A stretch of DNA of 64,000 nucleotides from Aedes albopictus (GCF_035046485.1 NC_085138.1:288606089-288670088), one strand, 5' to 3'. Shown: positions 33,061 through 45,190, numbered from the stretch's first letter. Numbers and translations: made by a program. The notes: generated by a model not told the origin, from the letters alone.

Positions 33061-33068
33061 GTGACGAG

Positions 33069-35235
33069 CCATGTATTAGGTATGGGAAAATATGCTACCA
33101 GGGAAAATAATTGCTATGACAGTAAAACCTACACATGTCGTTCCGATCCATGCTCTCCTGTGCTTCAGGTATGACACTCTTTTCGTGTTGCTTTTTCCTA
33201 CTACGGTGGATTGATTTCTTTTCTCTATCTTGGGGCAAATTTGAATTCTATAAGCTGATGCTCGTATTAGGTTTGGAATCATGCGTAGAATTCCCTTTTA
33301 TTTATTTTTAATTTTGCAAACAAATAAGAGAGACCGTCCCATAAACATTTGAAATTGTATATCACTACGACAGATATTTGAATTTTTGTAAATTCCAAAC
33401 TTTAAACTTTTAAAATGATTTTCAGCTATATCTCAGAAACAGTTCTATCATTGGTAAAAGACTAAAACAACTATGAACATTTTTATGCCGAAGCTTTTGG
33501 TTATCTTCCAATGTGCATTCTGCCATCCATTTGTAAACATATCGAAACATTTACTATTGTAGTAGATCAACTGAGTTGATTGAAAATTAAGAGATGATGA
33601 TTCGCTAGATAAAATATGTTTTTGCCTATAACAAATTCAAATACCACCAAGAGACATTCGACCACTAATCAACAAAGAATATCGCCTCAAGAGACTGCGG
33701 AAGCCATTCGAGCTGCATAGCCGCCTATATAGCAGACCAACAAAAGACTCCCAAGCGACGAACCCCAGTTTTCGCGCCGATAAGCATCGTTTCGCATCCG
33801 TGCCAGTCCAGTATAGGTGGGTACCTGCAAGCATCTCCGGTTAAGCCCTTGGAGAGCGAGATGCATGTCTTTTTCTCAACGATCGGAAGATCCGGCACAA
33901 AAAATTCCATCACATGCTAAATATTAGATTCGTGAGCATGTTTTATTTATGTAATAGTCAAACGCTGGTCGATGCTGCTTCCCTCGCTGCCGGGTGCGCA
34001 GCAGAGGATGCCTACAGAACGAACGGAAAGATGTGCCATGCTCGAAGGTGCAAATATGTAAACCAGAAGAATTTGTAATGCAAACATGGAACCCATATGG
34101 GGACAGTTGCCAGCTTGTTTTGTCTGGCGAGTCCGAGCCAAGTGCAGTGCCCCTGAAAGGCAGTTACTGGTGCTGCGTCCCAGTTCCAGCTGCCTAGGCA
34201 CTAGTGCGATACTTATCTGCTACAGAATTTACACGTCCGCAGGCGCCAATCGATTGATTCTCCAAATTTATGGAATCGTTTTTGTGTCCCAACTCGCAGT
34301 TACCCGACCGTTGCGCGCGCAGAGACTAGATGCGAGCATTCTTGCAATGAACCGGTACTGTACCCTTTTCCAGTAAATGGCACTCTCTGCGCATCGATGG
34401 TGTGGAATTTTCGCGTTAGAGGTCGCCTTTGAATAAGTTGTTAAAGTTGGCTTCACCGTAATTATCGGTATTTAGGACTGTTTGAATATCGCAACGATAA
34501 GTGAAAAATTTCGAACGGGCCTCGGCAGACTACCGGCTGCTGCTCGTCGTGAAAAACCGTGTACTTAAACGTAATCAATTGCAGATTAAGAGATAATTCT
34601 GCGCAAAACAACCGCGCAACGTCCCATTCCGGGCTAAGAAAATGAGACAAAAACTATTTCAAACGGAGCGCTTAGCCGAGCTAATCAACACTGCAGGATC
34701 GATGCGAAATGCTGAGCAGAATTTTCCTGGGATCGTCGTTGTCGCAGTCGTCGAGAGAATGAAGAAATTAACTCTCCCACAGAGGCACATGGCGGTGGCA
34801 AATACTTGAACTTAATTTAAGAAACATCGTAAATTCATTACAAGCGACGATGAGGAAGCCGACTTCAGCAACCAACTGAGGAGGAAGATGGTATGCGATG
34901 CTCTCTTAAGAACTACGCCAAAATTAGTTCAGAAAACTCCAAAATCCTGGTAATCATGTTACTTCTGTGGATTTTTGTTAAAAAATAAGAAAGCACCGGC
35001 AATAAGAAACCTCAACAGAAAGAGAGCCAGATGCTTTAATCCACTATAGAAAATATCAAACTTCCATTACTGACGAATATTTCAGAGGCGCATTTCATGC
35101 TGCTCTCCTTTACCAACCCCCGCCGTTCATCGGGCGGTTTTTAAGGTTAACCAGCTTCGAAGGGATTTGGTGTGAAAATGAGGGAATCGTTTTAAAAGTT
35201 TCTTTTTGTATGGTGGCAAAAGCAGATTAGTATCG
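33069..35235. other. mostly unique sequence of mixed composition, no supported gene
   Basis: Between about 33940 and 34680 the DNA is GC-richer and carries overlapping frames on both strands. One plus frame (33994-34197, 67 codons, cysteine-rich, ending in WCCVPVPAA) and one minus frame (33947-34201) compete and neither has a recognised domain. No splice structure supports either. This is the part of the window most likely to hide an exon of a real gene, but the evidence is weak. Confidence 0.35.
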
Positions 35236-35257
35236 GACGACGACGACGACGACGACG
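35236..35257. repeat. (GAC)n microsatellite
   Basis: Seven GAC triplets occur in a row in a locally GC-rich context. The following 35258-35470 sequence is unique and contains a potential splice donor AAG|GTGACT near 35400, with no identifiable coding frame. Confidence 0.85.
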
Positions 35258-35949
35258 CGGGAAGCAACGAAGGCTTTGTGATATTTAGCCGCTCTTTTGT
35301 AGCAGCGCACACAACCCGATCGATCGGAAAAGATCATCGAGCAAAACGGTGCGGTGTGGTGCCTCGGTGATGCTCTCGTTGAAGATAAATCTACCGCAAA
35401 AGGTGACTTCCATGCGGGATGGTACGTGTGGTTCTGGTTCTACACAAAGCAGATTAAGTCATTAGGGGAGATGTTTGGAACATTCAAATACCTCAGTATT
35501 GACCAAATTTAGATATATAAGAAGAATATTTTTGGTAACTACCCGAGCAGAAAAGAATAACAAATGAATAACATATCAAGGTATTTAATCTAAAATACCA
35601 GCATACCTTGGTATGCCCCTCATAAGGTGGTAATAAGAGGCAAAATAACAAAAACGAATACCTTAATTTTGTATGAACAACACCTAGATAATAACAAATC
35701 TTGTTATTTCAATAATGAATGCATACCTAAATTTTCATACACAAGGCAAAGGGCTGTATTTGTTATGCAAAAGGTATTGAATAACAAAGTAATAACAATT
35801 CTTATTATTGTATTGTACATTTTATCGATACCTCAATTTGCTATCTAGCAGGTATTCAATAACAAAGGAATAACAATTCTTATTATCAAACTGTGCATTT
35901 TCTAGATAGTTCATTTTGTTATCGGGCATAACAAAAGATTAACAACAAC

Positions 35950-36080
35950 AACAAAGTCGAGTCAAGTACAAGACACTGAAGACGACCTTACAATTGAGGT
36001 CGAAATACGTATCTGTCAAAGGATGCAAATTCTTAGTGGAATTCAAAGGAACAGTACTTAACGCGATTTTCTTTTTATTT
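35950..36080 (+). repeat. dispersed repeat, inverted copy of 5585-5711
   Basis: The segment contains AGTCAAGTACAAGACACTGA, AGACGACCTTAC and AGGTCGAAATACGTATCTGT in the order seen on the minus strand at 5585-5711. It lies inside the 4.9-kb element. Confidence 0.7.
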
Positions 36081-36409
36081 ACAGATATTCCCCTAACAAG
36101 CCCAGGTTAATCATCATCAGATTAACAACTTCATCTCTTTGTTCGATAGCTTAATTTGCAGGTATTCAACCTTGATTAGTATTTGTGAACATGAGTATTG
36201 TGTGGTACATAGTATATCTGCTTAAAATGATTAATAAGTTTTGGTTAAACGCAAAATTTGACATGTATCGTTAATTTAGATATTTGTCAAAAACTATAAC
36301 CTTTAATTGCTCCAAAAGACAATCAGCATATGGCTTACACTCCAAAATTAGAAACATCGCATTTCCCACCTTAAATTGGGTTTTTAAATTAAGAAAAATT
36401 CAATGATTT

Positions 36410-36735
36410 TTTATTTTTAAACGAAAGAGCACCTTTTTCTGAGCCGCTATGATTTTTTTCAGATTTTTAGAACTTTACTTTGGTACCTAAAATCAATTTC
36501 AAAGAGATTTTTTGAAATCACCTTTTGACAGCTGGGCAACTGCCTGACAGCTCCGTTCAGTACAAAATGCGACGAGGGGTGATTCGAGAAATCGCTCCCA
36601 TACAAATTTCAAATTGATTTTTAAATAGGTTCCCGGGCACCAAAATTGATGAAAATTTGGATTTCGGCTCAGTTTGGCATGCAGATTCAGAATATGGAAT
36701 TATCTCAACACCACTAAAGAAGCCAATTGAGCCAT
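36410..36735 (+). repeat. dispersed 300-bp repeat, copy 1
   Basis: Words such as GAAAGAGCACCTTTTTCTGA, TTTTGACAGCTGGGCAAC, TTCCCGGGCACCAAAATT and TTCAGAATATGGAATTAT are shared with 61545-61850 (same orientation) and largely with 40015-40255 (inverse). The 36410 and 40015 copies form an inverted pair within the 4.9-kb element. No coding frame is shared by the copies. Confidence 0.8.
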
Positions 36736-36886
36736 ATATAAAAATTGTGTTCTGTTGGGAGTAACACTGAATCCCGATTCACCAGCCCAAAATCTATCAG
36801 AGATGCATTAGGTGGTCATTGAGACAGACCAACGTTTTATTTTTTATTTCGTTGTTAAATATTTTATGTGCGAGGTGACTTACAAC

Positions 36887-36908
36887 ACTATATATATATA
36901 TATATATC
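36887..36908. repeat. (TA)n microsatellite
   Basis: An alternating TA run of about 20 bases in AT-rich spacer. Confidence 0.8.
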
Positions 36909-37070
36909 AATCTCAAAGACTAAATTCGGAATGCATATATGTATATCCTTGTTTATATCATATTCTATTTTACAACAAGTTACGCATTGGTAATTAATAT
37001 TGCTATTTCTTACCTTTAACAATAATGGTCAGTGCTTCAGTACTTTTAATCATGTATAAAATCACATGTA

Positions 37071-37455
37071 TATCCCTTTCGTGACGGAGCTCAAAAAAGT
37101 GAAATTTCCATACAAATTGCTCAAATTTGGCTCTCCAAAACTCTCAGACTTTTTAATATATCAACACTTTTTCTTCGGCATTTGCCAGAGCTACTCGAAA
37201 TCGAAAATTAAAAATTTGCGACAGATAAAACTTTTTCATGTTTTACGATTTTTGCTCACTTTTTGTTTAACTTGTTGTAGTAAATTTCACACACAACATA
37301 AACAAAAGTTTGTTTGCACACATGCAAGTATAAGTAATGGCTCAATCATCAAAATAATTTACATCAGGTAAACCAAAGGCTAAACAGTTGAAAAAATTTC
37401 ACAAAATTGTTATTGCTCAACAGCACAATTGTGCTGGTTCGTCACGAAAGGGATA
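37071..37455. mobile_element. 385-bp MITE with TATCCCTTTCGTGACG termini and 4-bp duplication
   Basis: The left end TATCCCTTTCGTGACG is exactly inverted at the right end. TGTA flanks both sides (37067-37070, 37456-37459). The interior has TTTTT-rich sequence and a 101-codon frame that spans most of it without a domain. Confidence 0.85.
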
Positions 37456-37541
37456 TGTATAAAATGTGTATAAACATGTATAAAATCACCCCATATAGGT
37501 GAAGTATTTCAAAACATATGACTGTAACAAAATATATTGCA

Positions 37542-37767
37542 GGGCATCGGTTCCCTTACTAAGCGTATGCTTTTATTTCCATCCTACTCAATACACAAAT
37601 AATTAGAGCGCTGTTTGTTTTGTTTCTTATTTTTTGTATTTTTGTTGTTAAAAGTAAGCACGTATAATAACAAATAGAACAAAATCAATCGGTGCTGCAA
37701 TAGCAATAGCTTTGTTTACGAATAGGATCAATTGAGGAGCATAGAATTACTAATGGCTCCGTTGCCC
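37542..37767 (-). mobile_element. GGGTAT-type MITE, copy 2 (inverted)
   Basis: This is inverted relative to 32258-32472, sharing GAGCGCTGTTTGTTTTGTTT, TTCTTATTTTTTGTATTTTT and AAGTAAGCACG. The left flank has mutated (CA in place of TA), while the right flank keeps TA. Confidence 0.65.
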
Positions 37768-37820
37768 TAATAGTTCTATAAAATAAAAATTTAAATCCAT
37801 ACACGTTAATAAACCTCCTT

Positions 37821-38069
37821 GGGACCATTCATAAACCACGTAGATTTTTTGGGGGGATGGGCAGGGTTTGTCTGCCCAAAGTCTACGCTGCCCATGATCG
37901 CATATCAGTCCCATCTTTGCTGGGTTTCCTATTCATATGGGACAATTATGCGATCATAGGCAGTACGCTCCATACACATTTAAAAATTTGTGTATGAACG
38001 AAAGTCTACGAGGGGGTAGGGGGGTCTGAGATGGCCTAAATTTGGTCTACGTGGTTTATGAACAGCCCC
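37821..38069. mobile_element. hairpin MITE with an inner palindrome
   Basis: The ends are GGGACCATTCATAAACCACG and a mirrored right end. CTT flanks both sides (37818-37820, 38070-38072). Inside, about 37889-37970, a second hairpin reads TGCCCATGATCGCATA ... TATGCGATCATAGGCA with TCCCAT/ATGGGA further in. That looks like a small independent insertion. Confidence 0.75.
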
Positions 38070-38654
38070 CTTACTGTTTACCTGTTCAACAACCATAAAA
38101 CTGGCAAGACTCCTGATTGTCGATTTTTTTCAGTGAGAGGTTTGGGCATTCCACTCTAACATTCTGTTCCCTTCCTAACTGACTGCAAGGACTTGCCCAG
38201 CGCCGGTATTGATCCAAAATGTATGAGCCACTTAAATTGCAATTTGAGAATAAGTGAAGTGTCCCAGTCCCTTTTATGCTGGATCTCAGTGCAATTTGCA
38301 ATTCATACCAGTTCAGATCATTCACGGAGGAGCAACCACTGACATGTTAAGTCAGATTTGATCGTTTGATCGTTGCGCCAAGAAGAAAAATACAACTATC
38401 AAACCATGGCTTCATGGCTCCCAGAACACTTTCTCAGCTCTCACATAAAAGAACAAATCATGGAATTTCAATAAGGCCAGTAGTACACAGGGTCAAATAT
38501 TTGACAAGGAAAGAACTCAAGGAACAACATCAGTTTGACACTAACGAAAATTTGATCGAGTCAAACAAGATGTTTGAGCATTGGTTTCTTTTCGGACAAA
38601 TATTTGAACCTGTGTACTAGCAGCTTAACCGTACCTGCTTCATTTCATCACGTT

Positions 38655-39274
38655 ATACTTACCTGGACTACTAGCTTTTACCCAGGATGCCATTTGACCG
38701 GGATTGGCCGTCTCCAGCTTTGCGAAGCAAAATGTCTCCGGATCACAGTCGGTACTTCTACATAACCTATTTGTCGTAGCGGATCCCTGGGTGCTAGAAG
38801 AAAGGTCAATAGGCTCATCGACTGGGTTCATCTATTCCAACGCTGTGGCTTTTTGGCCTCATCATTCCCGGATGATAAACCCGTCCTAGGAGTGTGGATT
38901 TCAGGCCAACAGCCTATCGGGATTTTCTCCACGGCCGCATGAGCCAAGCACAAGTCAGTTGCACCTCCTGCTCTGGTGAACCATTCTCAGCTGCTAGAGG
39001 AGTACTTGCTTTTCTTCCACTTTCTTCCCCGCGTAGTGGATCTGTCACAGGGACCAGGATGCCAGTGGTTTGTTGCTTCCGCGGTGTTTCCAACAGAGGC
39101 TGGCTGTTCCATCGGCCTTCGTACACCGTCGCTGTCGCCGCTATGAACGGAACTTTTTCTCCGACCGGTTGTTTTCCGTCTTCTGGCACTCCACTCGGCA
39201 AACCACTCCTTTTCGGCGGACCACTTTAGATTGCCGGAAACTTCGCGGATTAAGTTCCACTTCCATTTTAACTG
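38655..39274 (-). pseudogene. coding-like GC-rich fragment, unidentified
   Basis: On the minus strand an ATG at about 39274 opens 42 codons (MEVELNPRSFRQSKVVRRKG onward), and a second frame is open from 39201 to 38914. A third (38831-38640) passes FCFAKLETANPGQMASW and reaches a good splice-donor sequence, CCAG|GTAAGT, at about 38667. The three are in different frames. Composition is clearly GC-richer than the flanks. It may be the 5' end of a decayed retrotransposon gag or a host gene exon; I do not recognise the protein. Confidence 0.3.
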
Positions 39275-39641
39275 AAACTAGGCGAAGCAGCGAAATACTT
39301 CACAACCCAGACGACGATATTTTTCACTGCACTGGGTGACTGCTCGGTACGCGCGGGTAAAACAAAAACAAATTTGAGGCTGTGAACAATTTGGTTTGTT
39401 TGTTCAACTTCAAGGTTGTAAACCATTTGGTTTGTTCGTTAAACTTTTTATAAGATTTTTTTTTCTATTTTGATGAAAGTGTTAGTCGTGAAAGTGAAGT
39501 TATTTAGTCTATGTTGTTACAAGCAGTTACAAGTGTTACAGTTGGATATTTATAATAAGAATAATATACATATGAAAAGTGTAAGAGCAGAGTGGACAGG
39601 CGGAGGTAATTAAATGAAGTCATGGTATTTCAGGGCAATTA

Positions 39642-39801
39642 GGGAACGTTCAAAAATTACGTCCAACATTTGGGGGAGGGGGGGGGGGGTCTAGGAAAGT
39701 GTGACAGTACGTGTATAAGGTATAGGGAAATAGCGTGACAGAGGGGGGAGGGGGGGTCTAGAATTCCCGAAAAACGATGGACGTAATAAATGAATCTTCC
39801 C
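39642..39801. mobile_element. 160-bp hairpin MITE with TTA duplication
   Basis: GGGAACGTTC...ATTACGTCCA at the left is mirrored by TGGACGTAAT...GAATCTTCCC at the right. TTA flanks both ends (39639-39641, 39802-39804). G-rich blocks fill the centre, as in the family at 7696 and 60246. Confidence 0.82.
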
Positions 39802-40014
39802 TTAACGTAACTTTTAATAAATAAAAATGTGTTGTACACTAACCACAGACAAACAGACGTAAACATGTTCGAAGTATGTTTCGATTGAAATCAAAATCAC
39901 GTAAACGTGTTTGCCTAATGCTGAAAATTTGGCTTGTTTGGCCAACCATCAACAAGGTGGCGGTAGTGGGCAAACTGGAACAAAAACGATGCGAGTGCCG
40001 TGGGTAGGCAATTG

Positions 40015-40255
40015 GCTTCTTTAACGGAGTTGAGATAATTCCATATTCTGAATCTGCATGTCAAACTGAGCCGAAACCCAAATTTTCATGAATTTTGGTG
40101 CCCGGGAACCTATTTTAAAATCAGTTTGAAGTTTGTATGGGAGCGATTTGTCAAATAACCCCTCGTTGCATTTTGTACTGGGCGGAGCTGTCAAGCAGTT
40201 GATCAGCTGTCAAAAGGTGATTTAAAAAATCTCTTAGAAATTGAATTTAGGTAAA
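40015..40255 (-). repeat. dispersed 300-bp repeat, copy 2 (inverted)
   Basis: This is the inverse of 36410-36735, for example CCATATTCTGAATCTGCATG, TGCCCGGGAACCTATTTTAA and CAGCTGTCAAAAGGTGATTT. It is truncated at one end relative to copy 1. Confidence 0.8.
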
Positions 40256-40584
40256 GTCTTAACGTATTATGTTATCCGTTTATTATTCAGCACTATATAT
40301 AACTAATACCATATGAATACCAATTTCTGTTCTAATACATCAAACTGTTATTGTGATGCTATTGTATGCAATGCTAGAATAGCAACACAATACAAAATTG
40401 AGGTATTAGAGCAGAGGATGGTATTGGCATGGTATCCATTAGGTATTCCCTTCTGCTCGGGTAAATACGCAACTAAAAAAACTTTATGGCTTAAATACCA
40501 ATTAAAGTTATACAAAATTTGAAATACTTGAAATTTAAAACCGTAATATGTTCATTAGTTAATAAAAAAAATGCAACACATATA

Positions 40585-41525
40585 CAGGGGATGGCCAAAA
40601 TGTTTGGGATAGGCAACTTTTTTTCTCGCTCAAAAAAGTTCAATATGCTGTAACTTTTCATAGAGTGCATCAAAAAATCTCAAATTTTGACTGTTTGTCA
40701 ACCTATTATGTGTGCATCATTGGTACAAATTTGGGTTCGATTGTTTAATTTTTCGAGAAGTTAGAACCGTTCGGGTAAAACACTATTATTTTGACAACTA
40801 ATTTTTGAACTGTCATATCTCGGAAACCAGTGAACCGAATTGAATGAATTTTTTAACGTTTATCAGCAATATATTGATACTTAATACAACGTTATAAAAT
40901 GTAATATTTTCTCACGGCGAATTAAATAATATCGGGTTGAAATTTTTACCCATACAGAGGAAAATAAGTCAAATTTACAATACTACACAAAAATTATTAA
41001 ACGTGTTCTTCCTTCAATCTAAATAGGCTCTAAAACATCTGATTAGAGATAACTTGAGAACAGAAGTGGAAAATCTTTCGATATCAACACTAAAAATTAT
41101 TGACATTGATGTAAAAAAATTACATTTTTTCGAAAAAAATCCAAAAAGTGTCAATCCATGATAACTTTTTTCAACGTTTAAAAAGTATCTATGTTTTAAT
41201 GGTTAATCTATGTTTTAATGGTTTGTGAAGCACTAACATATTGTTAGTGTACGTTTAAAATTTCATTCAATTTGGTTCACTCGTTTCCGAGATATGACAG
41301 CTCAAAAATGTGTTGTCTAAAAAATAGTGTTTTACCCGATCGGTTCTAACTTTGCGAAACATTTTTCAATCGAGCCCAAATTTGTACCAATGATGCACAT
41401 ATAATAGGTTGATGAACAGTCAAAATTTGAGATTTTTTGATGCACTCAATGACAAGTTATAGCATGTTGAATTTTTTTGTGAGAGAAAAAAAGTTGCCTA
41501 TCCCAAACATTTTGGCCACCCCCTG
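40585..41525. mobile_element. 941-bp MITE with TA duplication, CAGGGGRTGGCCAAAATG termini
   Basis: TA flanks both sides (40583-40584, 41526-41527). Inverted arms of about 240 bp share GTTTGGGATAGGCAACTTTT, GATGCACT or its inverse, TTGGTACAAATTTGGG and GTAAAACACTATT. The interior has a second inverted block (CATATCTCGGAAAC answered by GTTTCCGAGATATG). No transposase is present. TA duplication suggests Tc1/mariner mobilisation. Confidence 0.9.
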
Positions 41526-41639
41526 TATCATGCTTTGGTTGGATTTGATGTATGGTGGCCGGTGGGTCAGCATTTTAGCTATGAAACAGATTTAGATTCA
41601 TTGGAATAGAAAATCAAATGGAGTTCAATCAACCTATGT

Positions 41640-42330
41640 TGACAATCAATTCTTTCCATGTTCTCTCCAAAAAATCCTCCTAGGATTTCTCCATGAATCC
41701 CCGCTCTTATAATTCCTACTGGACTTCTTTTAGGGTTTTTGTAAGATACTTACAGAATTCATCGAGATTTTTTTTTCTAAACTCCACCCAGGAATTCTTT
41801 TTAATATTTTCCTAGATATTCCTTCTGGGTTTATTTCAGGAATATCTTATGAATTCTCATGACAAACTCTTATGAATTGTGATTCTTCAAGGACTTTCTG
41901 CTAACTTTTGTACCAGCCTCGGATTGAAAACCTCCCCAATAAAGCTAATAATAATAACTTATTTAGAAAATCCTTCAGGGATTCATCCAGAAATGACAAC
42001 TTAAACTCTTCTAGTAATGTGTTCTGGCATTCCTCCAGTAGTTCCTTCAGGAATCCTTGCTTAAAAACCTCTTGGGAATATTCCTGGAAATTCTTCAAGA
42101 ACTTTTTTTTTCTGAGATTCCTCTGACAATGAATCCTATAAAAACCCATAAGGAATTCTGGAAGGTGTTTTAGTTCGATCTTTTGAAAAAAAAAGAATCC
42201 CTGAATTAATTGTTGGAGAAATTAAAAAAAAAATGTTCTGTTGGAGTTTTATAAGAAACTACTGAAGGGGTGTAGGATATACTCTAAAAGGATTTCCAGG
42301 ATAAATCCCAGAAGAAGTTTGTGCATAAGT
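41640..42330 (-). repeat. degenerate GAATTCCTGGAGGAAT-type minisatellite field
   Basis: The sequence is built of loosely repeated words such as AGGAATTC, TCCTCC, TTCTGG and CTTCAGGA at irregular 12-30 bp spacing. Similar fields lie at 44660-45190, 55100-56510 and 60540-62270. Frames through it, including a pair of opposed 72- and 82-codon frames at 41900-42150, are by-products of the repeat. Confidence 0.7.
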
Positions 42331-42334
42331 TATA

Positions 42335-44642
42335 GGGTATTTTATCCAATAGTGCATCCTTAACCTATAGCGGACCCCTAGCAATTAGTCTCAAATCTGC
42401 TTCTACCGGTAAACTTCCACCGGTACACCATGGCTCATGTCCCTCAGACAGCAGTTCCATATGATGAAACTAGTCTGTAATTAGCGATAGTTAGATTATT
42501 TGAACGAATTTGTAAATGTATTAAACAAGTCTGGGGGCCCACTATAGGTTAAATCTACTGTCATACCGATTTAACATGGTAAGAGAACACCCCAAGTAAC
42601 AATTCAAAATCATTAATAAGCATGTCAGTTGATTAAATGTGCTACAAAGGCGCCGACAGTTGTACAAGAGTATATGTTGAACAAAATGGCGAATAAATGT
42701 TTCATGCCGTGGAAACTGCACGCTTGTTAAACATATTTCTGCTCATTGAATAACCAATGGTATAAAAGTTTAAAGACAGTTGCTTAGGTATTCACATCAT
42801 CTGTCTATTAGTGCTCTAATAATGATAGAATACAAGCTGCTTCCGAAGTATTAGATGCCGTTATTCCACGTAAGATCTTCAATGGAACAAGCAGCTTATT
42901 TAAAGTTTAACAACTTTTGCTTGATCATTTTATTCAACTACACTGACATAGCTTAACAACAAGATGTTACCACGTTTCTTTAATACAAATGTTACACTTT
43001 TATTCAAGCAATATTGATTAGCAGTGGTACTGTGTCACTTAATTATCGTTATTCGCCCTGCCCCTTTTTGTAAACACGATTGTTGATTAGGAGCCTAAAA
43101 AGAGCAACCGCGGCTACAAGCTTGAAGACCAAACAAACTTCTTGCAGCAGCTCTAAATATCACACTTTTCACACTTTTAAAAACATTCTGACTCACCTTT
43201 TACATTACACGCTCCAACGACAGCAAAATCGGCAACAAAAACACCAGAAAATGCAGCATAAGTGGATCCTGGGCGCTGAGCGGCTCCTCTTTTTGGTATT
43301 CACAATCTACTCTATCCACTTTGGTGCCGCCGGTCAAACCGGGCTCAGCTTCCTTATGTTCAAATCTTATAGCTGCCTGGAGATATACACAAGTTTTACA
43401 CATTCTCCTCCCGGCACAAAACAGGAGCAGTGGAAATAAATAAAATTCACTTGTTTGGACGTTGAAATAAAAAAAGTTCGAAGCGATACCAATCTCACAA
43501 CACAACACCGTGAATTACTGACAGACAAGCAACATAATTAGCGTGCATGCCTTAAACGTTGCGGTAACAATTGTTCAAACATTGATCAACTTCAATGTTT
43601 ATGAAGACAATTAGTTGAATAAAATATTTAAGCAATGTTTAAGCTACATATGTACGGTAATGTATTCGACTCAGGAATTGAATATTTATATACTGCTTTA
43701 AATCTGCCGATTCATGTAATTCGGATTGAAGCAGAGCGGATGCAGACGAGTGTGAACCCAAAGGTCCAGAGTTCGAATCTTTCCATTGATGTGATTTGTC
43801 CCATAAAATGTAATAAAATAATAATATTGGGGGTACATAATCAGAGATATTCCAGACACAAATGCGGAAATGTAGAAAGTTAAACATTTTCTCATTTTAT
43901 TGTTGCAATGATATTAAAGAAACGTTTAAGAATCGTTTTTGTAGCAATTATAAAACCATTTCTATAAATAGAAATAAATTTCGTAAGTTGTATCACGGCT
44001 CCAGCATGTTTTGATTGTATTATGGTGGAATAAATATCGAAGAAAGCTTGTTATTATGCACTATGCTGCTAGTGCATAATAATGGTTTCTAAAACCATTC
44101 TTAAATGATTAAACAAATAGCGTCATACAACATTGTTTAATAAACGTTGAAGAAAAGTTTATGATGTTTGTGTAAATTGCTGATGATTCTAACGTTGAAC
44201 AAGGGTTTCACAATCGATGTTCGTTCATTCGATAAACATTTATTTCATCGTGCTTATACAACGGTTGATGTTGAATAGATTCTCATTTTTGGGCGAACAA
44301 GAGTTGAAGAACAGTTTTATTTCAAAATTATTCAAATATAATACGACTTCCAGTTTAACAACGTTGCTTTGAGAAACATTTCTTAAAGCAAAAATTGTTT
44401 CTTGGGACGATCTACCCAATAGTGGACCCCGCGGGATAATTTGATAGAGATTTCAAATAATTATTTTATGAGTAATATAAGGTGTTTTCGCCTGGTTTTT
44501 GTGTGCAATATGTAGGAAAGAAATAGAACTTGTTGTGCAACAATTGGTAAAGACAATTTCATTATGATATCCTTATCATATTTCTGTTAACGATCAGAAC
44601 AAATTTCAGCTACTAAGTGGTCTACTATTGGATAAAATACCC
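42335..44642. mobile_element. TA-flanked MITE carrying a nested CCCAAGTAACA element
   Basis: GGGTATTTTATCCAATAGTG at the left is mirrored at the right, with TA on both sides (42333-42334, 44643-44644). Without the nested 42591-44406 element and its AC duplication the host MITE is 490 bp. A near-copy of the terminal word (CTACCCAATAGTGGACC) recurs just inside the break. Confidence 0.8.
42591..44406 (+). mobile_element. 1.8-kb CCCAAGTAACA element, complete copy
   Basis: The ends are CCCAAGTAACAATT and the inverse of CCCAAGAAACAATT. AC flanks both sides (42589-42590, 44407-44408). An inverted, almost identical copy starts at 62319 with different flanks. Frames exist on both strands (43080-43439 plus; 43200-43508 and 43639-43887 minus) but none is a known transposase. 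On the minus strand an exon-like block (about 43398-43577) lies between an AG acceptor and AAAG|GTGAGT. A B-box-like GAGTTCGAATC occurs at 43769. Confidence 0.85.
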
Positions 44643-44659
44643 TAGTAGGAATTTATGAA

Positions 44660-45190
44660 AAAATGAAAAAGAATATTCCAAAAGAAGTTTCAGTGTATAA
44701 TCCTGGAAAGAGAATAATAGAGATAATTCCTGAAAGAGTTTCAGAAAGAATTCTTTAGGAACCCTAGAAGGAATCTTTGAAGGATTACCAGAGATAAATC
44801 CTGGAAGTATTCCTGGAAGATATTCTATTGGAATTCCTGTAGGAATCGATCATTAAATTCCTTTATACATTCTAAAAGCGATACCTGGATAAATCTTACA
44901 GATATTTCAAAAGGAATTCCTAGAGAAAAACCAGAAGGAATTCCCGTTAGAACTCTAGAAGGATATCCTGACGGAATTCCAAAAGGAGTACATAAACTAT
45001 AGCAGAAATTTAAGCCTCCGTTGGCATTAGGGTCATTCTTGATCCAAACCGTACACTAAATCATCCCAAAAAGTATTTTTGTAGCAGTTTATAAAAAAAA
45101 ACAAAAATAATCTGGAAAAAAATCCAGAAACAATACTGAAGAAATCTCACACATAATTTCTGGGGGAATCCTAGAAGTTATTCCTGAGGG
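44660..45190 (+). repeat. degenerate GAATTCCTGGAGGAAT-type minisatellite field
   Basis: The same kind of words as 41640-42330 occur in the opposite sense (AAGGAATTCC, CCTGGAAG, CTAGAAGG). A short unrelated stretch lies near 45005-45075. It abuts the truncated 5' end of the retrotransposon at 45194. Confidence 0.65.

Larger units (their letters stand above)
35542..40461 (-). mobile_element. 4.9-kb CCCGAGCAGAAG-ended element, copy 1
   Basis: The left end CCCGAGCAGAAAAGAATAAC and the right end (inverse of CCCGAGCAGAAGGGAATACC) are terminal inverted repeats. TA lies outside both (35540-35541, 40462-40463). The 400 bp at its left end match the inverted right end of the element at 46897-48618 (TATCAAGGTATTTA, GGTGGTAATAAGAGGCAAAA and more), and its right end matches that element's left end, so the two are the same family in opposite orientations. 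The interior is a collection of other repeats (36410, 37071, 37542, 37821, 38655, 39642, 40015). No transposase is recognised. Confidence 0.7.

Noticed and set aside
43635..43900. tRNA-like B box inside the 1.8-kb element
   Set aside because: GAGTTCGAATC alone, without a convincing A box or acceptor stem, is not enough.
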